This document shows, piece by piece, positions 22,210 through 32,653 of a DNA stretch of 64,000 bases. How positions within the stretch are numbered: position 1 is the first letter of the stretch; every line of letters begins with the position of its first letter. The stretch spans positions 25,136,859 through 25,200,858 of the forward strand of contig JASEVX010000007.1 of the NCBI GenBank assembly GCA_031761405.1, given 5' to 3'. A program made the position numbers and the translations under genes. The notes below the pieces were generated by a model that was given only the letters and a program-made list of their open reading frames with translations, had not been told where the DNA came from and searched no databases. Source of the DNA: Serripes groenlandicus. Taxonomy: Eukaryota > Mollusca > Bivalvia > Cardiida > Cardiidae.

Positions 22210-22445
22210 ACATGTTTAACCGCCTCATTGGTGAATTTGTAGAGCGTCCGTTTTGGGGGCAGGAGGTCGCGTTTATTCCCTGTCGGATATTACCAAATAC
22301 TTTGAAGGTGGTAGAAATGGCTCTCTCCCTAGCTGCTCTGAATTAACGTTTTGGCATTACGCCGGACTCACTGATGTAATTGGAACAGTGGTACTGGTAA
22401 TTTGCACAGGAAACGCCGTAATAAAACAACTATCAATCAATCAAT
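22210..22445 (+). mobile_element. tRNA-derived SINE
   Basis: The head resembles a tRNA 5' half ('TTGGTGAATTTGTAGAGCGT', an A-box-like stretch) with a degenerate B box about 30 bp on ('GGTCGCGTTTATTCCC'). A non-tRNA body follows, ending in 'GGAAACGCCGTAATAAAACA' and a short (ATCA)n tail near 22432-22443. The tail type matches molluscan SINEs. Confidence 0.7.
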
Positions 22446-22639
22446 TATATATATTTAAATTAATGTTAAATTGGATTAAGTGTTTAAATTGGCATTTAAA
22501 TATTGTCTTTTTTCACAAGAGAGCATTAAAGTATGATGTCCAGATAGCTTAAGGCCACGTCATAAGTTTAAATAAATTGGGCGGGTGATTGACATATTTA
22601 ATGTATTTCTTTGTATCCCAATCTAGGAAATATTCTTAG

Positions 22640-22925
22640 AAAATGAAAGCGAGCCACGGTAGCGACGCAGGCTGTCAAGCATTGGGTTGTGAGTTCGAAC
22701 CACAGCTGGACAAACATTCTTTCCGATATTTGACAAAATTCATTGTGATAATTCGTTTTTCACCAATTGACTTACAGGTTATGTGAAGATGCAGCCAGTT
22801 GCTTGAAAAGAATGGTGTGTGGAAACCCGGTGTTAGAAAGTCTGGAAACACATAAGTAGGTGAACTGGTAGCCGTATAATGTCTTAAATGGTTGAAAACG
22901 GCGTTAAACACAAATCGATAAATCC
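22640..22925 (+). mobile_element. tRNA-derived SINE, second copy/family
   Basis: 'AAGCGAGCCACGGTAGCGAC' is A-box-like and 'GTGAGTTCGAACCACAGC' contains a good B box. The 3' domain ('GAACTGGTAGCCGTATAATG', then 'AAAACGGCGTTAAACACAAA') equals the SINE 3' end at 39960-40056. Confidence 0.75.
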
Positions 22926-23363
22926 TTTTTTAAAAAAAAGAAATATACAAAACGAGTGCGCAGAATGATCGAGACAGTATATTATTTGTAGTGTAGAACG
23001 TTAAAAATAATCACTTTCAAATATAGTCTTGGCATTTATCTCAACTATTTGATGATCAATAAAACTCATTGTATTTCAAATTAAAGTTTTATTTTTGGAC
23101 TAATGAACATTCTGTATTTAGAAATCTCTTTTAATATCCCGCCACTGTGATATAACGGGAACATATAACTTACAAGCGGAATATCTTTGACTTCCCTTTC
23201 TGGTGTTGGCTTTTATTATTGTATTTTTTTTTTAAAAATAATTCAGATCTTTTAGCAAAACGGCGAGTGACTAGTATGCATTCCTAGGATACGAAAGAAA
23301 CAATCGTTGCAAACTTTAAAGGTGAACTCAGAATCTCAAAAGAACAGCGGACACTCGACCAAT

Positions 23364-24200
23364 AATGAGCTCTGAAGAAGAAAGATTTCATATAGATGAA
23401 GATGGGCGCCTTTTTAATCGTGGTAAAAAAGTAATTGTCCCGTTATGTTAAACATACATTCAAGGATAGTCATGACTGTGGTTTTCGTGATTTATATAAC
23501 AAACTGAGGGAGCAATATATAGGATTCGGTAAAAAAAAAATCCTCAGCATTCTTAAGCAAAGTAAATTCTTCTATAGACAGTTTCCAAGGTTCACAAATA
23601 AACCTGTGCCATGTAAATGCGCCTGGTCAGATGCAATTTGATATTGCCAGTATGAAGGGTTTTGAACAGCACGGTACTTCAACATATAAGTATATATTGC
23701 AAGAAGCCGATATATATTCAAGCTTTATTATTCCACAGCCGTTAAAGACGAATATCTCTAATGAAGTAGCAGTGGTGTTGAACTAGAATAGAGTGCTCCC
23801 CGGAGCACGTGTGTCACCTGCCGGGGCCTTGTCAGAAAATTTTAATTTTTGACAGAAAAGGGGCAATAACTATGATATAAACATATTTGGATTATCCCCC
23901 TTTTTGTGAACCCATCACAAAGATTAATATAAACATTTGTAAGAAGTTTCAATCCAATCCTTTGAGTAGAAAAAAAGTTATTTGAAAACGTGTGACGAAA
24001 ACGTGTGACGGACAGACAGACGCCGGACAAAAAAAAGTAATCCCCAAGTGCCTACCATGCTACGCAGGTGGCACAAAAAGGTAATGTTAGATCACGGTCA
24101 TCCGCAATGTATCAATTGTGACAACGGGCTCCGAGTTCAAAGTTCAACAAATGAAGATGTTGCTTGAAAAGCAAAACATCAACATTATTTACGGTGGATC
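23364..24200 (+). pseudogene. Ginger/KRBA2-like integrase (DDE, rve-type) pseudogene, split by a repeat
   Basis: ATG at 23364 opens 'MSSEEERFHIDEDGRLF'. After a frameshift near 23440, 'SHDCGFRDLYNKLREQYIGF' and 'FYRQFPRFTNKP' give the H-H/C-C-like linker region. Another frame, 23631-23776, gives the first strand of an integrase core ('MQFDIASMKGFEQHG', 'YIYSSFIIPQPLKT' region, 'EVAVVLN'), with the first catalytic Asp. About 280 bp of dispersed repeat follow, then from about 24078 'GHPQCINCDNG' (second Asp) and 'LLEKQNINIIYGG'. No third acidic residue was found. This is the retrovirus-like integrase fold used by Ginger DNA transposons and their domesticated relatives. Dead copy. Confidence 0.65.
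23787..24075. repeat. Dispersed repeat inserted in the integrase fragment
   Basis: Ends look palindromic ('GTGCTCCCCGGAGCAC' at the left; 'CACCTG' near 23814 and 'CAGGTG' near 24066). The 'GACGGACAGACAGACGCCGG' phrase is common to bivalve repeats. Confidence 0.65.
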
Positions 24201-24974
24201 TGACTAACAGAATCAGGGAAAATGTAAACGATCAAACCAGTTTCTAAAATATAATTATATACATGCAGAAGAAAACTAGATTTCAATTCGGTTACTTGGA
24301 TGCGAAAGATCGCATATTCAATACATACAAGCATTAATAGGGTCCTAGGTTATATTATCCAATTAAATTAAACAACCACAGAAGTCACTCACCTCTATCA
24401 CCGTCTTTGACTGGAAAAGGACATTAAGCAAAATATACTCACTGCAAAAAAAACATTCCGCCGGCGACAGCTGAAAAACGCCTACCAAACGAGCAAATCT
24501 GAAATTTGAGAACACGTGTTACTTAAATATCAATTCAGTAAAACAAAAGTTCCGACGAAACGTCTTATTCTGTTTGGAAAAGATAAAGACATTAAGTTTT
24601 GGTGTAGATATTTTCTGCTTTTTAAAAACCCGACAAGCCAGATTAAGGAAACCGTTCAGAAATGGACACAAACACAAGTTTAATTCTAGAATTGGACAAT
24701 TAGATGAGTTCACCACTATGGGAAATCGTGATTTTAACCTTTTTCTTAACAAACAACACCGTGTTCGTTAAAAAAGTTGTTGATTCTATTTATGAATTTT
24801 ACTCGAATCTGCAGTTTTTTACAACCTGCTCCAAACGAAGACTATCAGTTTTCTGCATTACGCGACTAACTTCAACGACATTAGCATAAACAAACATTGT
24901 TTCCAAAATACGATTGTAGAAAATCTCATGAAATCAGTCTTTTATGAAAACTTTGTTCATAGAACGAGCGTACA
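24201..24974. other. No gene recognised
   Basis: AT-rich; short frames on both strands without domains. Confidence 0.4.
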
Positions 24975-25206
24975 AGAATACATAACATACACAACATAAG
25001 ACGACTAATACGGAAATAACCTAACATTGATTGCATTATTGTGGGAGTACAACATGCAATGACTAGTGGCATTGCTAGAAGAACGGGACCAGAATACATA
25101 ACATACACAACATAAGACGACTAATACGGAAATAACCTAACATTGATTGCATTATTGTGGGAGTACAACATGCAATGACTAGTGGCATTCCTAGAAGAAC
25201 GGGACC
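24975..25206. repeat. Perfect-class tandem duplication, 116-bp unit
   Basis: 24975-25090 and 25091-25206 are almost identical (one difference seen, GCATTG against GCATTC), starting 'AGAATACATAACATACACAA' and ending 'AGAAGAACGGGACC'. The near identity implies recency. Confidence 0.95.
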
Positions 25207-25329
25207 ACACACGACTGGTATAAAAATGATAGTTGTTATGACTATCGTATATATCTAATAACTCTTTGCTATGTTCCTAAACATGACGGAATGCACGACG
25301 TTAGCGTATCCGTTGATACAGCACAGGAC

Positions 25330-26100
25330 TGGCTTGAACGACAAAAAGAAAATAAGAAGAATCCGTTGGTTAAAAACGTGAAGAAAAATGCGTAAAAGAA
25401 CTAGAAGACGAATACAATGGTTAAGAACCGGAAGAACAAACCAAGAGTCAAATATCGGAGGAGGAATGCATGGTTGAATAACTGGAAGATAAAATCCGTG
25501 GGTGAAGAACGAGAAGAATAATACGTGGGTGTACAAATGGAACAAGAAAACGAATGCGTAGAGGAATAGTTTGTGGGAAAAGAACCTAGAGACGGATCCG
25601 TGAGTGTAAAACTGGAAAAAAAACGAAATAGGAATTCATGTGTGACGACCCGAAACATGTATCTAAGGACAAGGAAACGGGTTAAGTAACAGTGAATGAA
25701 GATCCAGTTGGAGAATATTTTGGAAAACAATCGTTATGAACTAATAGTGTTTTAAGGCCCGTCTACATCAAAGGTAATTTTAAGAAAAACCGAAAGAAGA
25801 ATCCGTTCCTGACGGACATGAAAAGGAACTCGTGGAAGAGGTACAGGAAAATGATTTCGTTGGAGAATATTATGCAGAAGAAACCGTTTCTAAAGAGTAG
25901 GAAGAACACATTGAGGTAGAAATACCAGTACAGGAAATCAAATTTTTCGGAGAAGTACTACAATAAATGTTGGGGAAGACAGGATAAAGGATCCATGGGT
26001 GAGGATTCAGAAGAAGAATTTGTGTAATAAGTACCGGATGAAAAATATGTTTGAAGATCCGGATGGAGAATCCGTGTATACGGAACCAGAAGAAAAATGT
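25330..26100 (+). pseudogene. Decayed acidic-repeat coding tract or purine-rich minisatellite
   Basis: Purine-rich sequence with a loose ~30-bp period ('AATCCGTGGGTGAAGAACGA', 'GAAGAATCCGTTGG'). One frame reads as short acidic blocks between stops: 'KCVKELEDEYNG', 'QISEEECMVE', and, clearest at 25790-25960, 'EESVPDGHEKELVEEVQEN', 'DFVGEYYAEETVSKE' and 'EEHIEVEIPVQE'. This would fit an acidic repeat protein that has lost its frame. No start or splice sites were identified. A non-coding minisatellite with incidental acidic translation remains possible. Phe/Ser-rich frames on the opposite strand are its complement and are not called. Confidence 0.4.
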
Positions 26101-26110
26101 TTACATATCG

Positions 26111-26305
26111 CTACCACGACAGGTCAAGGTTATTATTGTTCTTGAAGTCTCTAACAATGTTTTCTGCAGTCACGTTCGCTTCAGCTAAGATATCTTTTAA
26201 AGCATCTCGGAAGAAACTTAAGTACCAATCAAGAATTAAGGACGGTTGCTGGCATTGGGTGGTTTGAAGTTGTTGACATATTTTAATCAAGAAGATAAAT
26301 AACAT
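26111..26305 (-). CDS. Small unrecognised open frame, possible exon
   Basis: 64 codons on the minus strand with a soluble-looking C-terminal half ('FFRDALKDILAEANVTAENI', 'VRDFKNNNNLDLSW') ending at a TAG just before the acidic tract. Composition is unlike the surrounding AT noise, but no homologue or splice support is apparent. Confidence 0.25.
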   Translation of the reverse strand: MLFIFLIKICQQLQTTQCQQPSLILDWYLSFFRDALKDILAEANVTAENIVRDFKNNNNLDLSW

Positions 26306-27488
26306 TGATTCGAGTGTTATTTGAACATTCGTTCACATATATAACGGTGAACATTATTCATAAAGAGTGATCGACTTTAGTAAATAGTTCAAAGTCACTG
26401 CCTAAACACTGCAATGTATTTATATTATGTCTTTATACTACAATACAACTTAAACTTGTTTTCTAGACGTGTTTGCTTTATAAATAAAAAGTAAGAACAG
26501 TTTTGTAAATTGGTTCGTCAAAGAAATTACGTAATCACCTGCTTAAAGCTCAAACTTCTTTATTCACATCAGATTAATTCTGACTCTTAACCCTTTCTGT
26601 TTTAAGGTGTTCTTATCTCAGAATTTTACAATGACAATTAAACCATGGTTTACGAGGTTTCGGCAGTTTAGTATGGTGACAAACTCTCTTAGGTTAGTAG
26701 TAATAATTATTTGAATCCCTTGTGTAATATCATTGCATTAAATTTTGCAATCAGTACTAGTATCGATGTCTGATAATATACTCTTTATATTATCCTATAA
26801 GTTCTAATGCCATGCTGGCTAAGTAATTAGTGGCATTAACCTATCCCAGTTTCATGTACGGAATCAATTAATAGATTCATCGTCCAGTATGCTACATCTA
26901 AAAAGGTGTGCGTTCCACGATTTCCCTTTTTAGGTCACATGAGTACGAAGTGTGGGATCAGATTGTGGGATCACTCACCGTCCGATGTCGTCGTCTTTCT
27001 GTTCACATTTTACAACAATTCATTTCTTTCCCTAAACCAGTGAACCAAATTCCAAATAATTGTACAGGAAGGTGACCTTTATTCCACGTTGAACTTTGGT
27101 TACTGCATCATCAACACACTCCTCCCCCTAAATAATCTTCTTCCTATTTGACAATTATTTGGAGCAAATTTTCCTTTCCGCTTACAAGGTTGGTTAAATT
27201 ATACCGATCTCAAAATAAAAAATGAACAGCATAGGGCAGGCTTGTTGTCCTTATATAATATATTTAAATATTCACCATTGGGCGTGGCAAATTTTCCGTA
27301 TATATATAATTATAATCTGAAATAAATTTATATAGCAAAATATTTAAACAACTTATGATCCATATGTCAATCCGATTTGAAAACAAAATAGCACAAATGT
27401 TCCTTTGGTTACCTTTTACCAATTATATTAAGCATTTCCCGATCATTTGATAAACATGTCCAAAAAGGGCCAGACTTGATTTCTTTAT
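26306..27488. other. No gene; weak dispersed-repeat remnant at about 26930-27190
   Basis: 'TTTTAGGTCACATGAGTACG' near 26929 matches the S-end of the GGGCCATGATGGCCC family (TTTTAGCTCACCTGAGC), and 'GTGACCTTTATTCCACGTTG' follows. Otherwise nothing. Confidence 0.45.
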
Positions 27489-27508
27489 ATGTACATTGGA
27501 AACTATTT

Positions 27509-27816
27509 AGGTTGTGTTATATCTAGTATGCGATATAGGATCATGCAATTTGCTTTCTTATATCGCTGTCCAAGTAATTGCCCGAGTAACAAGTTACCAG
27601 CCAGAAACACTCTTCAATATTATAACCATTTGCTTAATCTGTCAAAGTATTTTCACTTCCTTTCAAAACTCCTTATATAAATTGCTCCTGCTTTATGCGA
27701 ATATGAACGACAACTATTTAAGTCATTATTCTAAAAGGCGTAGGTTAAAACCATTCCGATTTATTTTTAGTCACGCAATTCGAGACGTCTACCTAATCCA
27801 TTTGAGATTTACTTAA
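27509..27816 (+). CDS. Possible exon of a multi-pass membrane protein
   Basis: An acceptor-like 'GAAACTATTTAG' precedes an open frame: 'VVLYLVCDIGSCNLLSYIAV', then 'QVIARVTSYQPETLFNIITI', then 'CLICQSIFTSFQNSLYKLLL', ending with a short basic tail ('HYSKRRRLKPFRF') and TAA. Two hydrophobic segments with a polar 'NSLYKL' exit recall the last helices of a seven-helix receptor, but there is no diagnostic motif. Other exons were not found; it may be a gene fragment or chance. Confidence 0.25.
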
Positions 27817-28150
27817 ACAGCAAAAGGAATCGTTGACCTTTTGGTTTTAACACTTAACTGGCTTAAATCCTACAATGTATCATCACAGCTGATACTCTCA
27901 TGTATTAAATTTTGTTAAATGAATAACGATATATGAATACGAAGTTTAGATTGTATGAATAAGCAGTCCGAATTAGACTAACATTGCACGTATTTGCAAT
28001 TCAAATGGTGAAACGGGATTATTATCTAAAAGTACGCACATCAGGTTAATTATTGATGTCGTGCAGACAGGACGATTATCTGTGTCCAATTTCTTTGATT
28101 GATGTTACATTATTTTCTGTAGATGTTAAAAGGTAATAGACAGGAGTTTT
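27817..28150. other. No gene recognised
   Basis: AT-rich; no motif seen. Confidence 0.4.
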
Positions 28151-28670
28151 TAGCTCGACTATTCGAAGAATATGAGGGCTTTTCTACTCGCCCCGACGTC
28201 CGGTTTAAGTTTTAGGGCAAGTTGGGATTGTACTTGTGCTATATCTAATACATTTCTTCACATTGTTTACTGAAGATGCTGAGTGTGGCACTTTTTTGGG
28301 GGTAAAAAACATGATTTTTGGTGGTTTATTTAAGGGCAAGTTGGCATTTTAATTTATTTTATTACTTTTTCCTCAATAAGTACTTGTGCTAGGGCTTTTA
28401 TAGTTGGAATATACTTTCATCTGCTGAAGATAATGACTGTTACCATCCTTTTGGGTTAAAAAACATATTTAGTTGATTTTGAAAAATTGAGATAAACTCA
28501 TAAGTTTTTGTTATATTCATTTCGTATTGTGATCACTCGTTTATGAAATTTAGTTTTTCAACATATCAAACGGGTTTTGGGGTCGAACATTTAGAAAACC
28601 TCTTTTTTTTACGGTTTTGCTTTTTTTTTTGGACTCTTGTCACTATTTTATAAATCTTCGTAGCTGGTTA
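28151..28670 (+). repeat. Dispersed repeat, TTTTAGCTCGACTATTCGAAG family
   Basis: 'TTTTTAGCTCGACTATTCGA' opens the copy; 'GGGCAAGTTGGGATTGTACT' and 'GGGCAAGTTGGCATTTTAAT' mark two internal units. A second copy starts near 31868 ('TTTAGCTCGTCTATTTTTCG'). Confidence 0.7.
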
Positions 28671-29460
28671 TATATCACAAGAGGGCCATGATGGTCCTGG
28701 ATCGCTCACCTGATTTTTTTTTTTTCACTTTAGCCATATAAGCCCCGTCTCTTGGCGGCCATAGTTTTCGACCAATCAACATGGCTTGAAGGAATCTAAT
28801 AGAGTGTCACCCTAGGAATATTTCTACAAAATGATTTGAAAATCGGCCAAATACTTTCGGAGGAGAAGATTTTTTAAGTTTCACTAAAGCCATATAAGGC
28901 AAAATAGCCCCTTCCACCAATCAACATGGCTTTGAGGAATCTGATAGTGGGTCACCTTAGGAACATTTCTACAACATTATTTGAAAATCAGCCTGAAACT
29001 TTCAGAGAAGATTTTTGATTTTACACTATAGCCATATAAGGCAAAATACGCCTGGCGGCGATGTTTTTCCACCAATCAACATGGGTTGAAGGAATCTGAT
29101 AGAGGGTCACCAAAGAAACAAGTTTTCACTATAGCCATATAAGGCAAAATAGTCCCGCCCCCTGACGGCCATGTTTTTCGACCAATCGACATGGCTTGAA
29201 GGTATCTGATAGAGGGTCATCCAAGGAACATTTCTACAAACTTATTTGAAAATCTGCCAACCAGTTTGGGAGAAAAAGAATTTTGAAGTTTCTTTCGTTT
29301 CGTTGCCATGGAATTCTGCATGGATTCCCGAAAGATTGTAGGAATTCTGTTGAAGTCATTGAGAGGATGCGTTCTGTGAAGTTTCATCCCAATTGTCCTA
29401 CTGGTTACTGAGGAGAAGTTGACGCACGCCGGACAAAAGGCGATCACAACAAGCAAATTC
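28671..29460 (+). repeat. Dispersed repeat, GGGCCATGATGGCCC family, near full length
   Basis: Head 'ACAAGAGGGCCATGATGGTC' at 28675, about five internal units ('AACATGGCTTGAAGGAATCT'), then a tail with 'TGCATGGATTCCCGA', 'GAGGAGAAGTTGACGCACGC' and 'CGGACAAAAGGCGATCACAA'. Confidence 0.85.
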
Positions 29461-29700
29461 AGAGAATTATGGTCCCCGCCAGGGTCAAGGTCACAAGGTC
29501 AAAAAAATTGGTATTGATGGAAAGGGGTTGTCACAAGGAATACACATGTGAAATATGAAAGCAGTACCTATTACGGTTCAGAAGTTATGACCAAGGTTAA
29601 AGTTTTTGTGACAGCGTGACGGAGGGACTGACGGACTGACGAATGAGAAATAATAGTCCCCACGCTTTCGCTAAAAGCGGGGGACAATAACTCACATTGA
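29461..29700 (-). repeat. Dispersed repeat, GTCCCC/GGGGGAC type
   Basis: 'ATGGTCCCCGCCAGGGTCAA' to 'AAAAGCGGGGGACAATAACT'. Contains the reverse complement of the units at 16281-16680 ('GGAATACACATGTGAAATAT'). Confidence 0.7.
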
Positions 29701-29798
29701 GCACTTTTTTGATTGAGCTAAAAATGGTAGGGATAAGTCATATCATTCACACACTTTGCTAAAGTATTACAAGATAATTATGGAGACCATGTGGTAAT

Positions 29799-29802
<4 letters not shown>

Positions 29803-29834
<32 letters not shown>
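29803..29834 (+). repeat. Homopolymer C tract (~31 nt)
   Basis: Uninterrupted C run after 'AATACTG'. A second, shorter C run lies at about 63119-63134. Length in such tracts is often an assembly uncertainty. Confidence 0.97.
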
Positions 29835-30329
29835 CACGAGGCATTAGGCAAGACTCAACTCACCGGGAGAAAACGGTTACTAAAAATCAGCAAGCTAAAC
29901 ACACTGTAACACGTGTTAACAAGCATTCAAATTGTTGACGACGGACAGACGACGAATGACGAACAAAAGGCGATCACAAAAACTCACTTCGTTCTCAGTT
30001 TATCCAAGTGTTCCCAATGCGCAGGCGGGAAAAACAAGTTGTTCTCGCTGGGATAATCGGAACCCTGGTAACCATTCTCCAATAAATGGTTTGATGCAAT
30101 GCAAATATATATAGGGGATTTTAAACGGTACCTTCCTAAGACATTGCAGTCTTAGCCGGTTTGTCTGAAGTCAGGAAAGGAAGCTATAAGTACCTTCATG
30201 AATACATATGGTCTGCCGTAAGTGCATACATGTGAACACATTCGGAAAGCATATGCATTCAAAAGTACGAAGTATGATTTTATAGAGACAAATAACCTAA
30301 CATATTTTTATTTACTAGACAACCTTTTT

Positions 30330-30845
30330 AAGACCATTGACAAAACAGGTTTTAAGCTTCATAAGGGTCACTAAAGATTTCCTCAATAGTCTGCTCGACG
30401 GAACTGAACAATACTCAGTCATTAAGTCATTTCACATAGAATCTCTTTATTCAAATATCCCACACGATCTACGACTACATGCGATGTACTACTGGCTACA
30501 GAAATATCCTGAAGAAATACAACAACGATTTACTAGAATTTTTTCTAAAGATGTGATACACCTCATCACCAATTGTTTTATAATACAACATTATACTGAC
30601 ATACAAGAGACCGCAATGGGCACGCAATTTGCCCCATTATAGGTTACTCTTGTTTTAGGAAATAATAAGACAAATTTATCAGTCAATTAATAGAGAATAT
30701 TATGAGACGTTCTTTGATTACTTCAAAACATTTTGGAAACGATTTTGAGATGATATATTGATCATTTGTAATAAATTAAAATCCGACCCAGTTAATTACA
30801 TCATAAATGACCGTCACCCCGACATCAAAGCAGTAATATAGAATT
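30330..30845 (+). pseudogene. Penelope-like element reverse transcriptase fragment
   Basis: An open frame (30337-30642) contains 'FHIESLYSNIPHDLRLHAMY', the PLE counterpart of the first RT Asp box, then 'DIQETAMGTQFAPL', the AMGTxxAP signature. After a stop and a frameshift, 'FKTFWKRF', TGA, 'DDILIICNKLKSD' gives the WKRFxDD catalytic box. Upstream 30225-30335 reads as broken PLE-like sequence. There is no GIY-YIG domain. Fragment, not active. Confidence 0.75.
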
Positions 30846-30889
30846 AACCTTATAAGATGTTTATTATCACTAACAAATTGGTAACGAAC

Positions 30890-31400
30890 ACTTTTTGCCA
30901 AAGAGGGTCACCCAAGAAACATTCCGAATTATTTACAAATTAGGCCATTACTTTGCTTCTATACATATTTTGAAACCCCGCCCAAACAACTATCAGTTCA
31001 ATGGTTTGGAATAAATTGAACAATCATAATAGAGGCAAGGAACATTTTTAGCCAATTTTTCAAATCAGTCAAGTACTTCTGGATAAAAAATATTTGTATA
31101 CCTTTTTACTGTATTCAAATACGGTAATTGAACTTGCCCCCTCCCCTGGTTGTCTTGTTTGTTTAACGGATCCGAATATTATGTAGTCATACTACTGCCT
31201 GTAAATGTTTGAGCAACTTGTAAGAGAACAATGGTAGGATCATTCCTACACCATTTGGTCAAACTCCGAAGTGTTTTAGGAGGAACTGTCATTTAGGGAA
31301 ACGTTGACAACGGCTGCTCAGATGACTCGACGATGGACACCAGGCCATATCACTTGTGCTCACAATAAGCTATTTGTACTCAGGTGAGCCAAACAACAAA
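30890..31400 (+). repeat. Dispersed repeat remnant (GGGCCATGATGGCCC family tail)
   Basis: 'AGAGGGTCACCCAAGAAACA', 'CCCCTGGTTGTCTTG', 'GACAACGGCTGC' and 'TGTACTCAGGTGAGCCA' are tail-end phrases of the family. Strongly diverged. Confidence 0.5.
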
Positions 31401-31820
31401 AGACCATATTATGAAGGCTTGTCAATTAAACATCAAGCGATTACATGTTTATTTACTTATGATTGAACAAATGAGTGTTTCATAATAACCAGAATGTGCA
31501 AGGGCTATGCTAAGGATTACACTATGGACAGTGTGTGAACAATTGATTAAGGATACCTATTTAAGTAGACCGACGGCGTTGATCCGTGTCTGCGATGATC
31601 GGACGGTTCCAAACGTTTGTGTTACTGTGGCATTGCTTAGTTTTGTTTCAGCCGCCTTGACACACTCGACAGCCTCCATCTCTCCCCTCAGCGCGCTTAA
31701 TGACCTAAGCTGTCGATGTGCCATAAAATAATATACATTCATTCCATCTCAGTCGTGCGTTATGACCTACTTACTGACGACGCATCTACTCCTTCGGAAA
31801 ATTGAGTAGTCTAACCATTA
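31401..31820. other. No gene recognised
   Basis: Contains overlapping short frames on both strands at 31507-31742 without domains, and a TATTTAAG near 31558. Not called as a gene. Confidence 0.35.
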
Positions 31821-31825
31821 TCAAG

Positions 31826-32085
31826 ATTGATTGATTGCTTGGTGTTTTAAGCCACATTCAAATAAGTTTAGCTCGTCTATTTTTCGAAGAAAAAGGTCGG
31901 GATATTGTTATATTAGCGTTGTCGACAGCGTCTGCGTTTTGTCGTCACAACAATTTGAGCTGACGTCACAACTCAAGAACTGTTTAACACTTTCAAATTA
32001 AACTTGGTACATATGTTCCAAGGATAAATACGCGTATCTGTACCAAGTCACATAACTCTGGCTTTAATAATTATTCAGTAATGCC
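31826..32085 (-). repeat. SINE 3' tail joined to a TTTTAGCTCG-type repeat
   Basis: 'GATTGATTGATTGCTTGGTG' plus 'TTTTAAGCC' at about 31826-31852 is the reverse complement of the SINE tail (GGCTTAAAACACCAAGCAATC). From about 31868 the plus strand reads 'TTTAGCTCGTCTATTTTTCG' and continues to the hAT insertion at 32086. Confidence 0.55.
32078..32085. repeat. 8-bp target-site duplication, left (GTAATGCC)
   Basis: GTAATGCC directly precedes the left terminal repeat and recurs at 36517-36524 directly after the right one. An 8-bp duplication is the hAT hallmark. Confidence 0.97.
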
Positions 32086-32100
32086 AGGCTACGCGAAAAC
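32086..32100 (+). repeat. hAT left terminal inverted repeat
   Basis: AGGCTACGCGAAAAC, identical to the complement of 36502-36516. Confidence 0.97.
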
Positions 32101-32294
32101 CGACGGTCCGTCGGTCCTGACCGTCGTTTTTTTTCAAAGGACCGACTAAAAAAATGATTATGTCGGACCGCATGACCGGCGGCGAATTCCAATAGTTTCA
32201 GCTTTTAAATTAAATAATTTCATTCTGTATTGTTTTTCATTCGTATCGGCAACTTTGTTTACTGTCTCGTGAAATATTATTCTGTATCAAGGCT

Positions 32295-32440
32295 GTCCAT
32301 TGGTTGGTTATAAATAATGAGCCAATCATGTCGCAGGAACGAAACGCGCACTCGAATTTTGATTTCCGATAAATCGCCATTTGTTATTGGTTGGTTATAA
32401 ATAACGAGCCAATCACGTCGCGGGTAAGAAACAGGAACTG
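32295..32440 (+). promoter_or_regulatory. Duplicated TATA/CCAAT promoter module of the hAT gene
   Basis: Two copies, 87 bp apart, of 'ATTGGTTGGTTATAAATAA' followed by 'GAGCCAATCA': an inverted CCAAT box, TATAAATA (32309-32316 and 32396-32403) and a forward CCAAT box. The second lies about 250 bp upstream of the ATG at 32654. Which TATA is used cannot be told from sequence. Confidence 0.6.
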
Positions 32441-32653
32441 AAATTTGACCTTGTGGGTTTTTCCGCGTTAGTGTAGAAGGACATTGTTTCTTTTTGTTCC
32501 ACGAAGAGTCGTACGGTTTTACAACCAACTTTGAGCCCGGACCAGAAACTCTCCCCAAAACGGTGATTTTGATTTCATTATACTTTAGTTTATTCACATA
32601 AAATATTATTTATATAAAGTATATAGTCATAACATATTTTCTATTGAAACATA

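Noticed and set aside
22253..22552. 99-codon plus-strand frame
   Set aside because: Lies across a SINE body; no domain.
22640..22712. A genuine tRNA gene
   Set aside because: A/B-box-like sequences are present but no cloverleaf closes, and the SINE 3' domain follows.
25255..25730. Overlapping Phe/Ser-rich frames on the minus strand
   Set aside because: They are the complement of the purine-rich acidic tract; composition is explained by the repeat and there is no domain.
31507..31742. Opposed 61-74-codon frames as a gene
   Set aside because: No domain, splice or codon support on either strand.
32277..32597. 106-codon minus-strand frame with an internal repeat (DWLVIYNQP twice)
   Set aside because: Its repeat is the complement of the duplicated promoter module of the hAT element.
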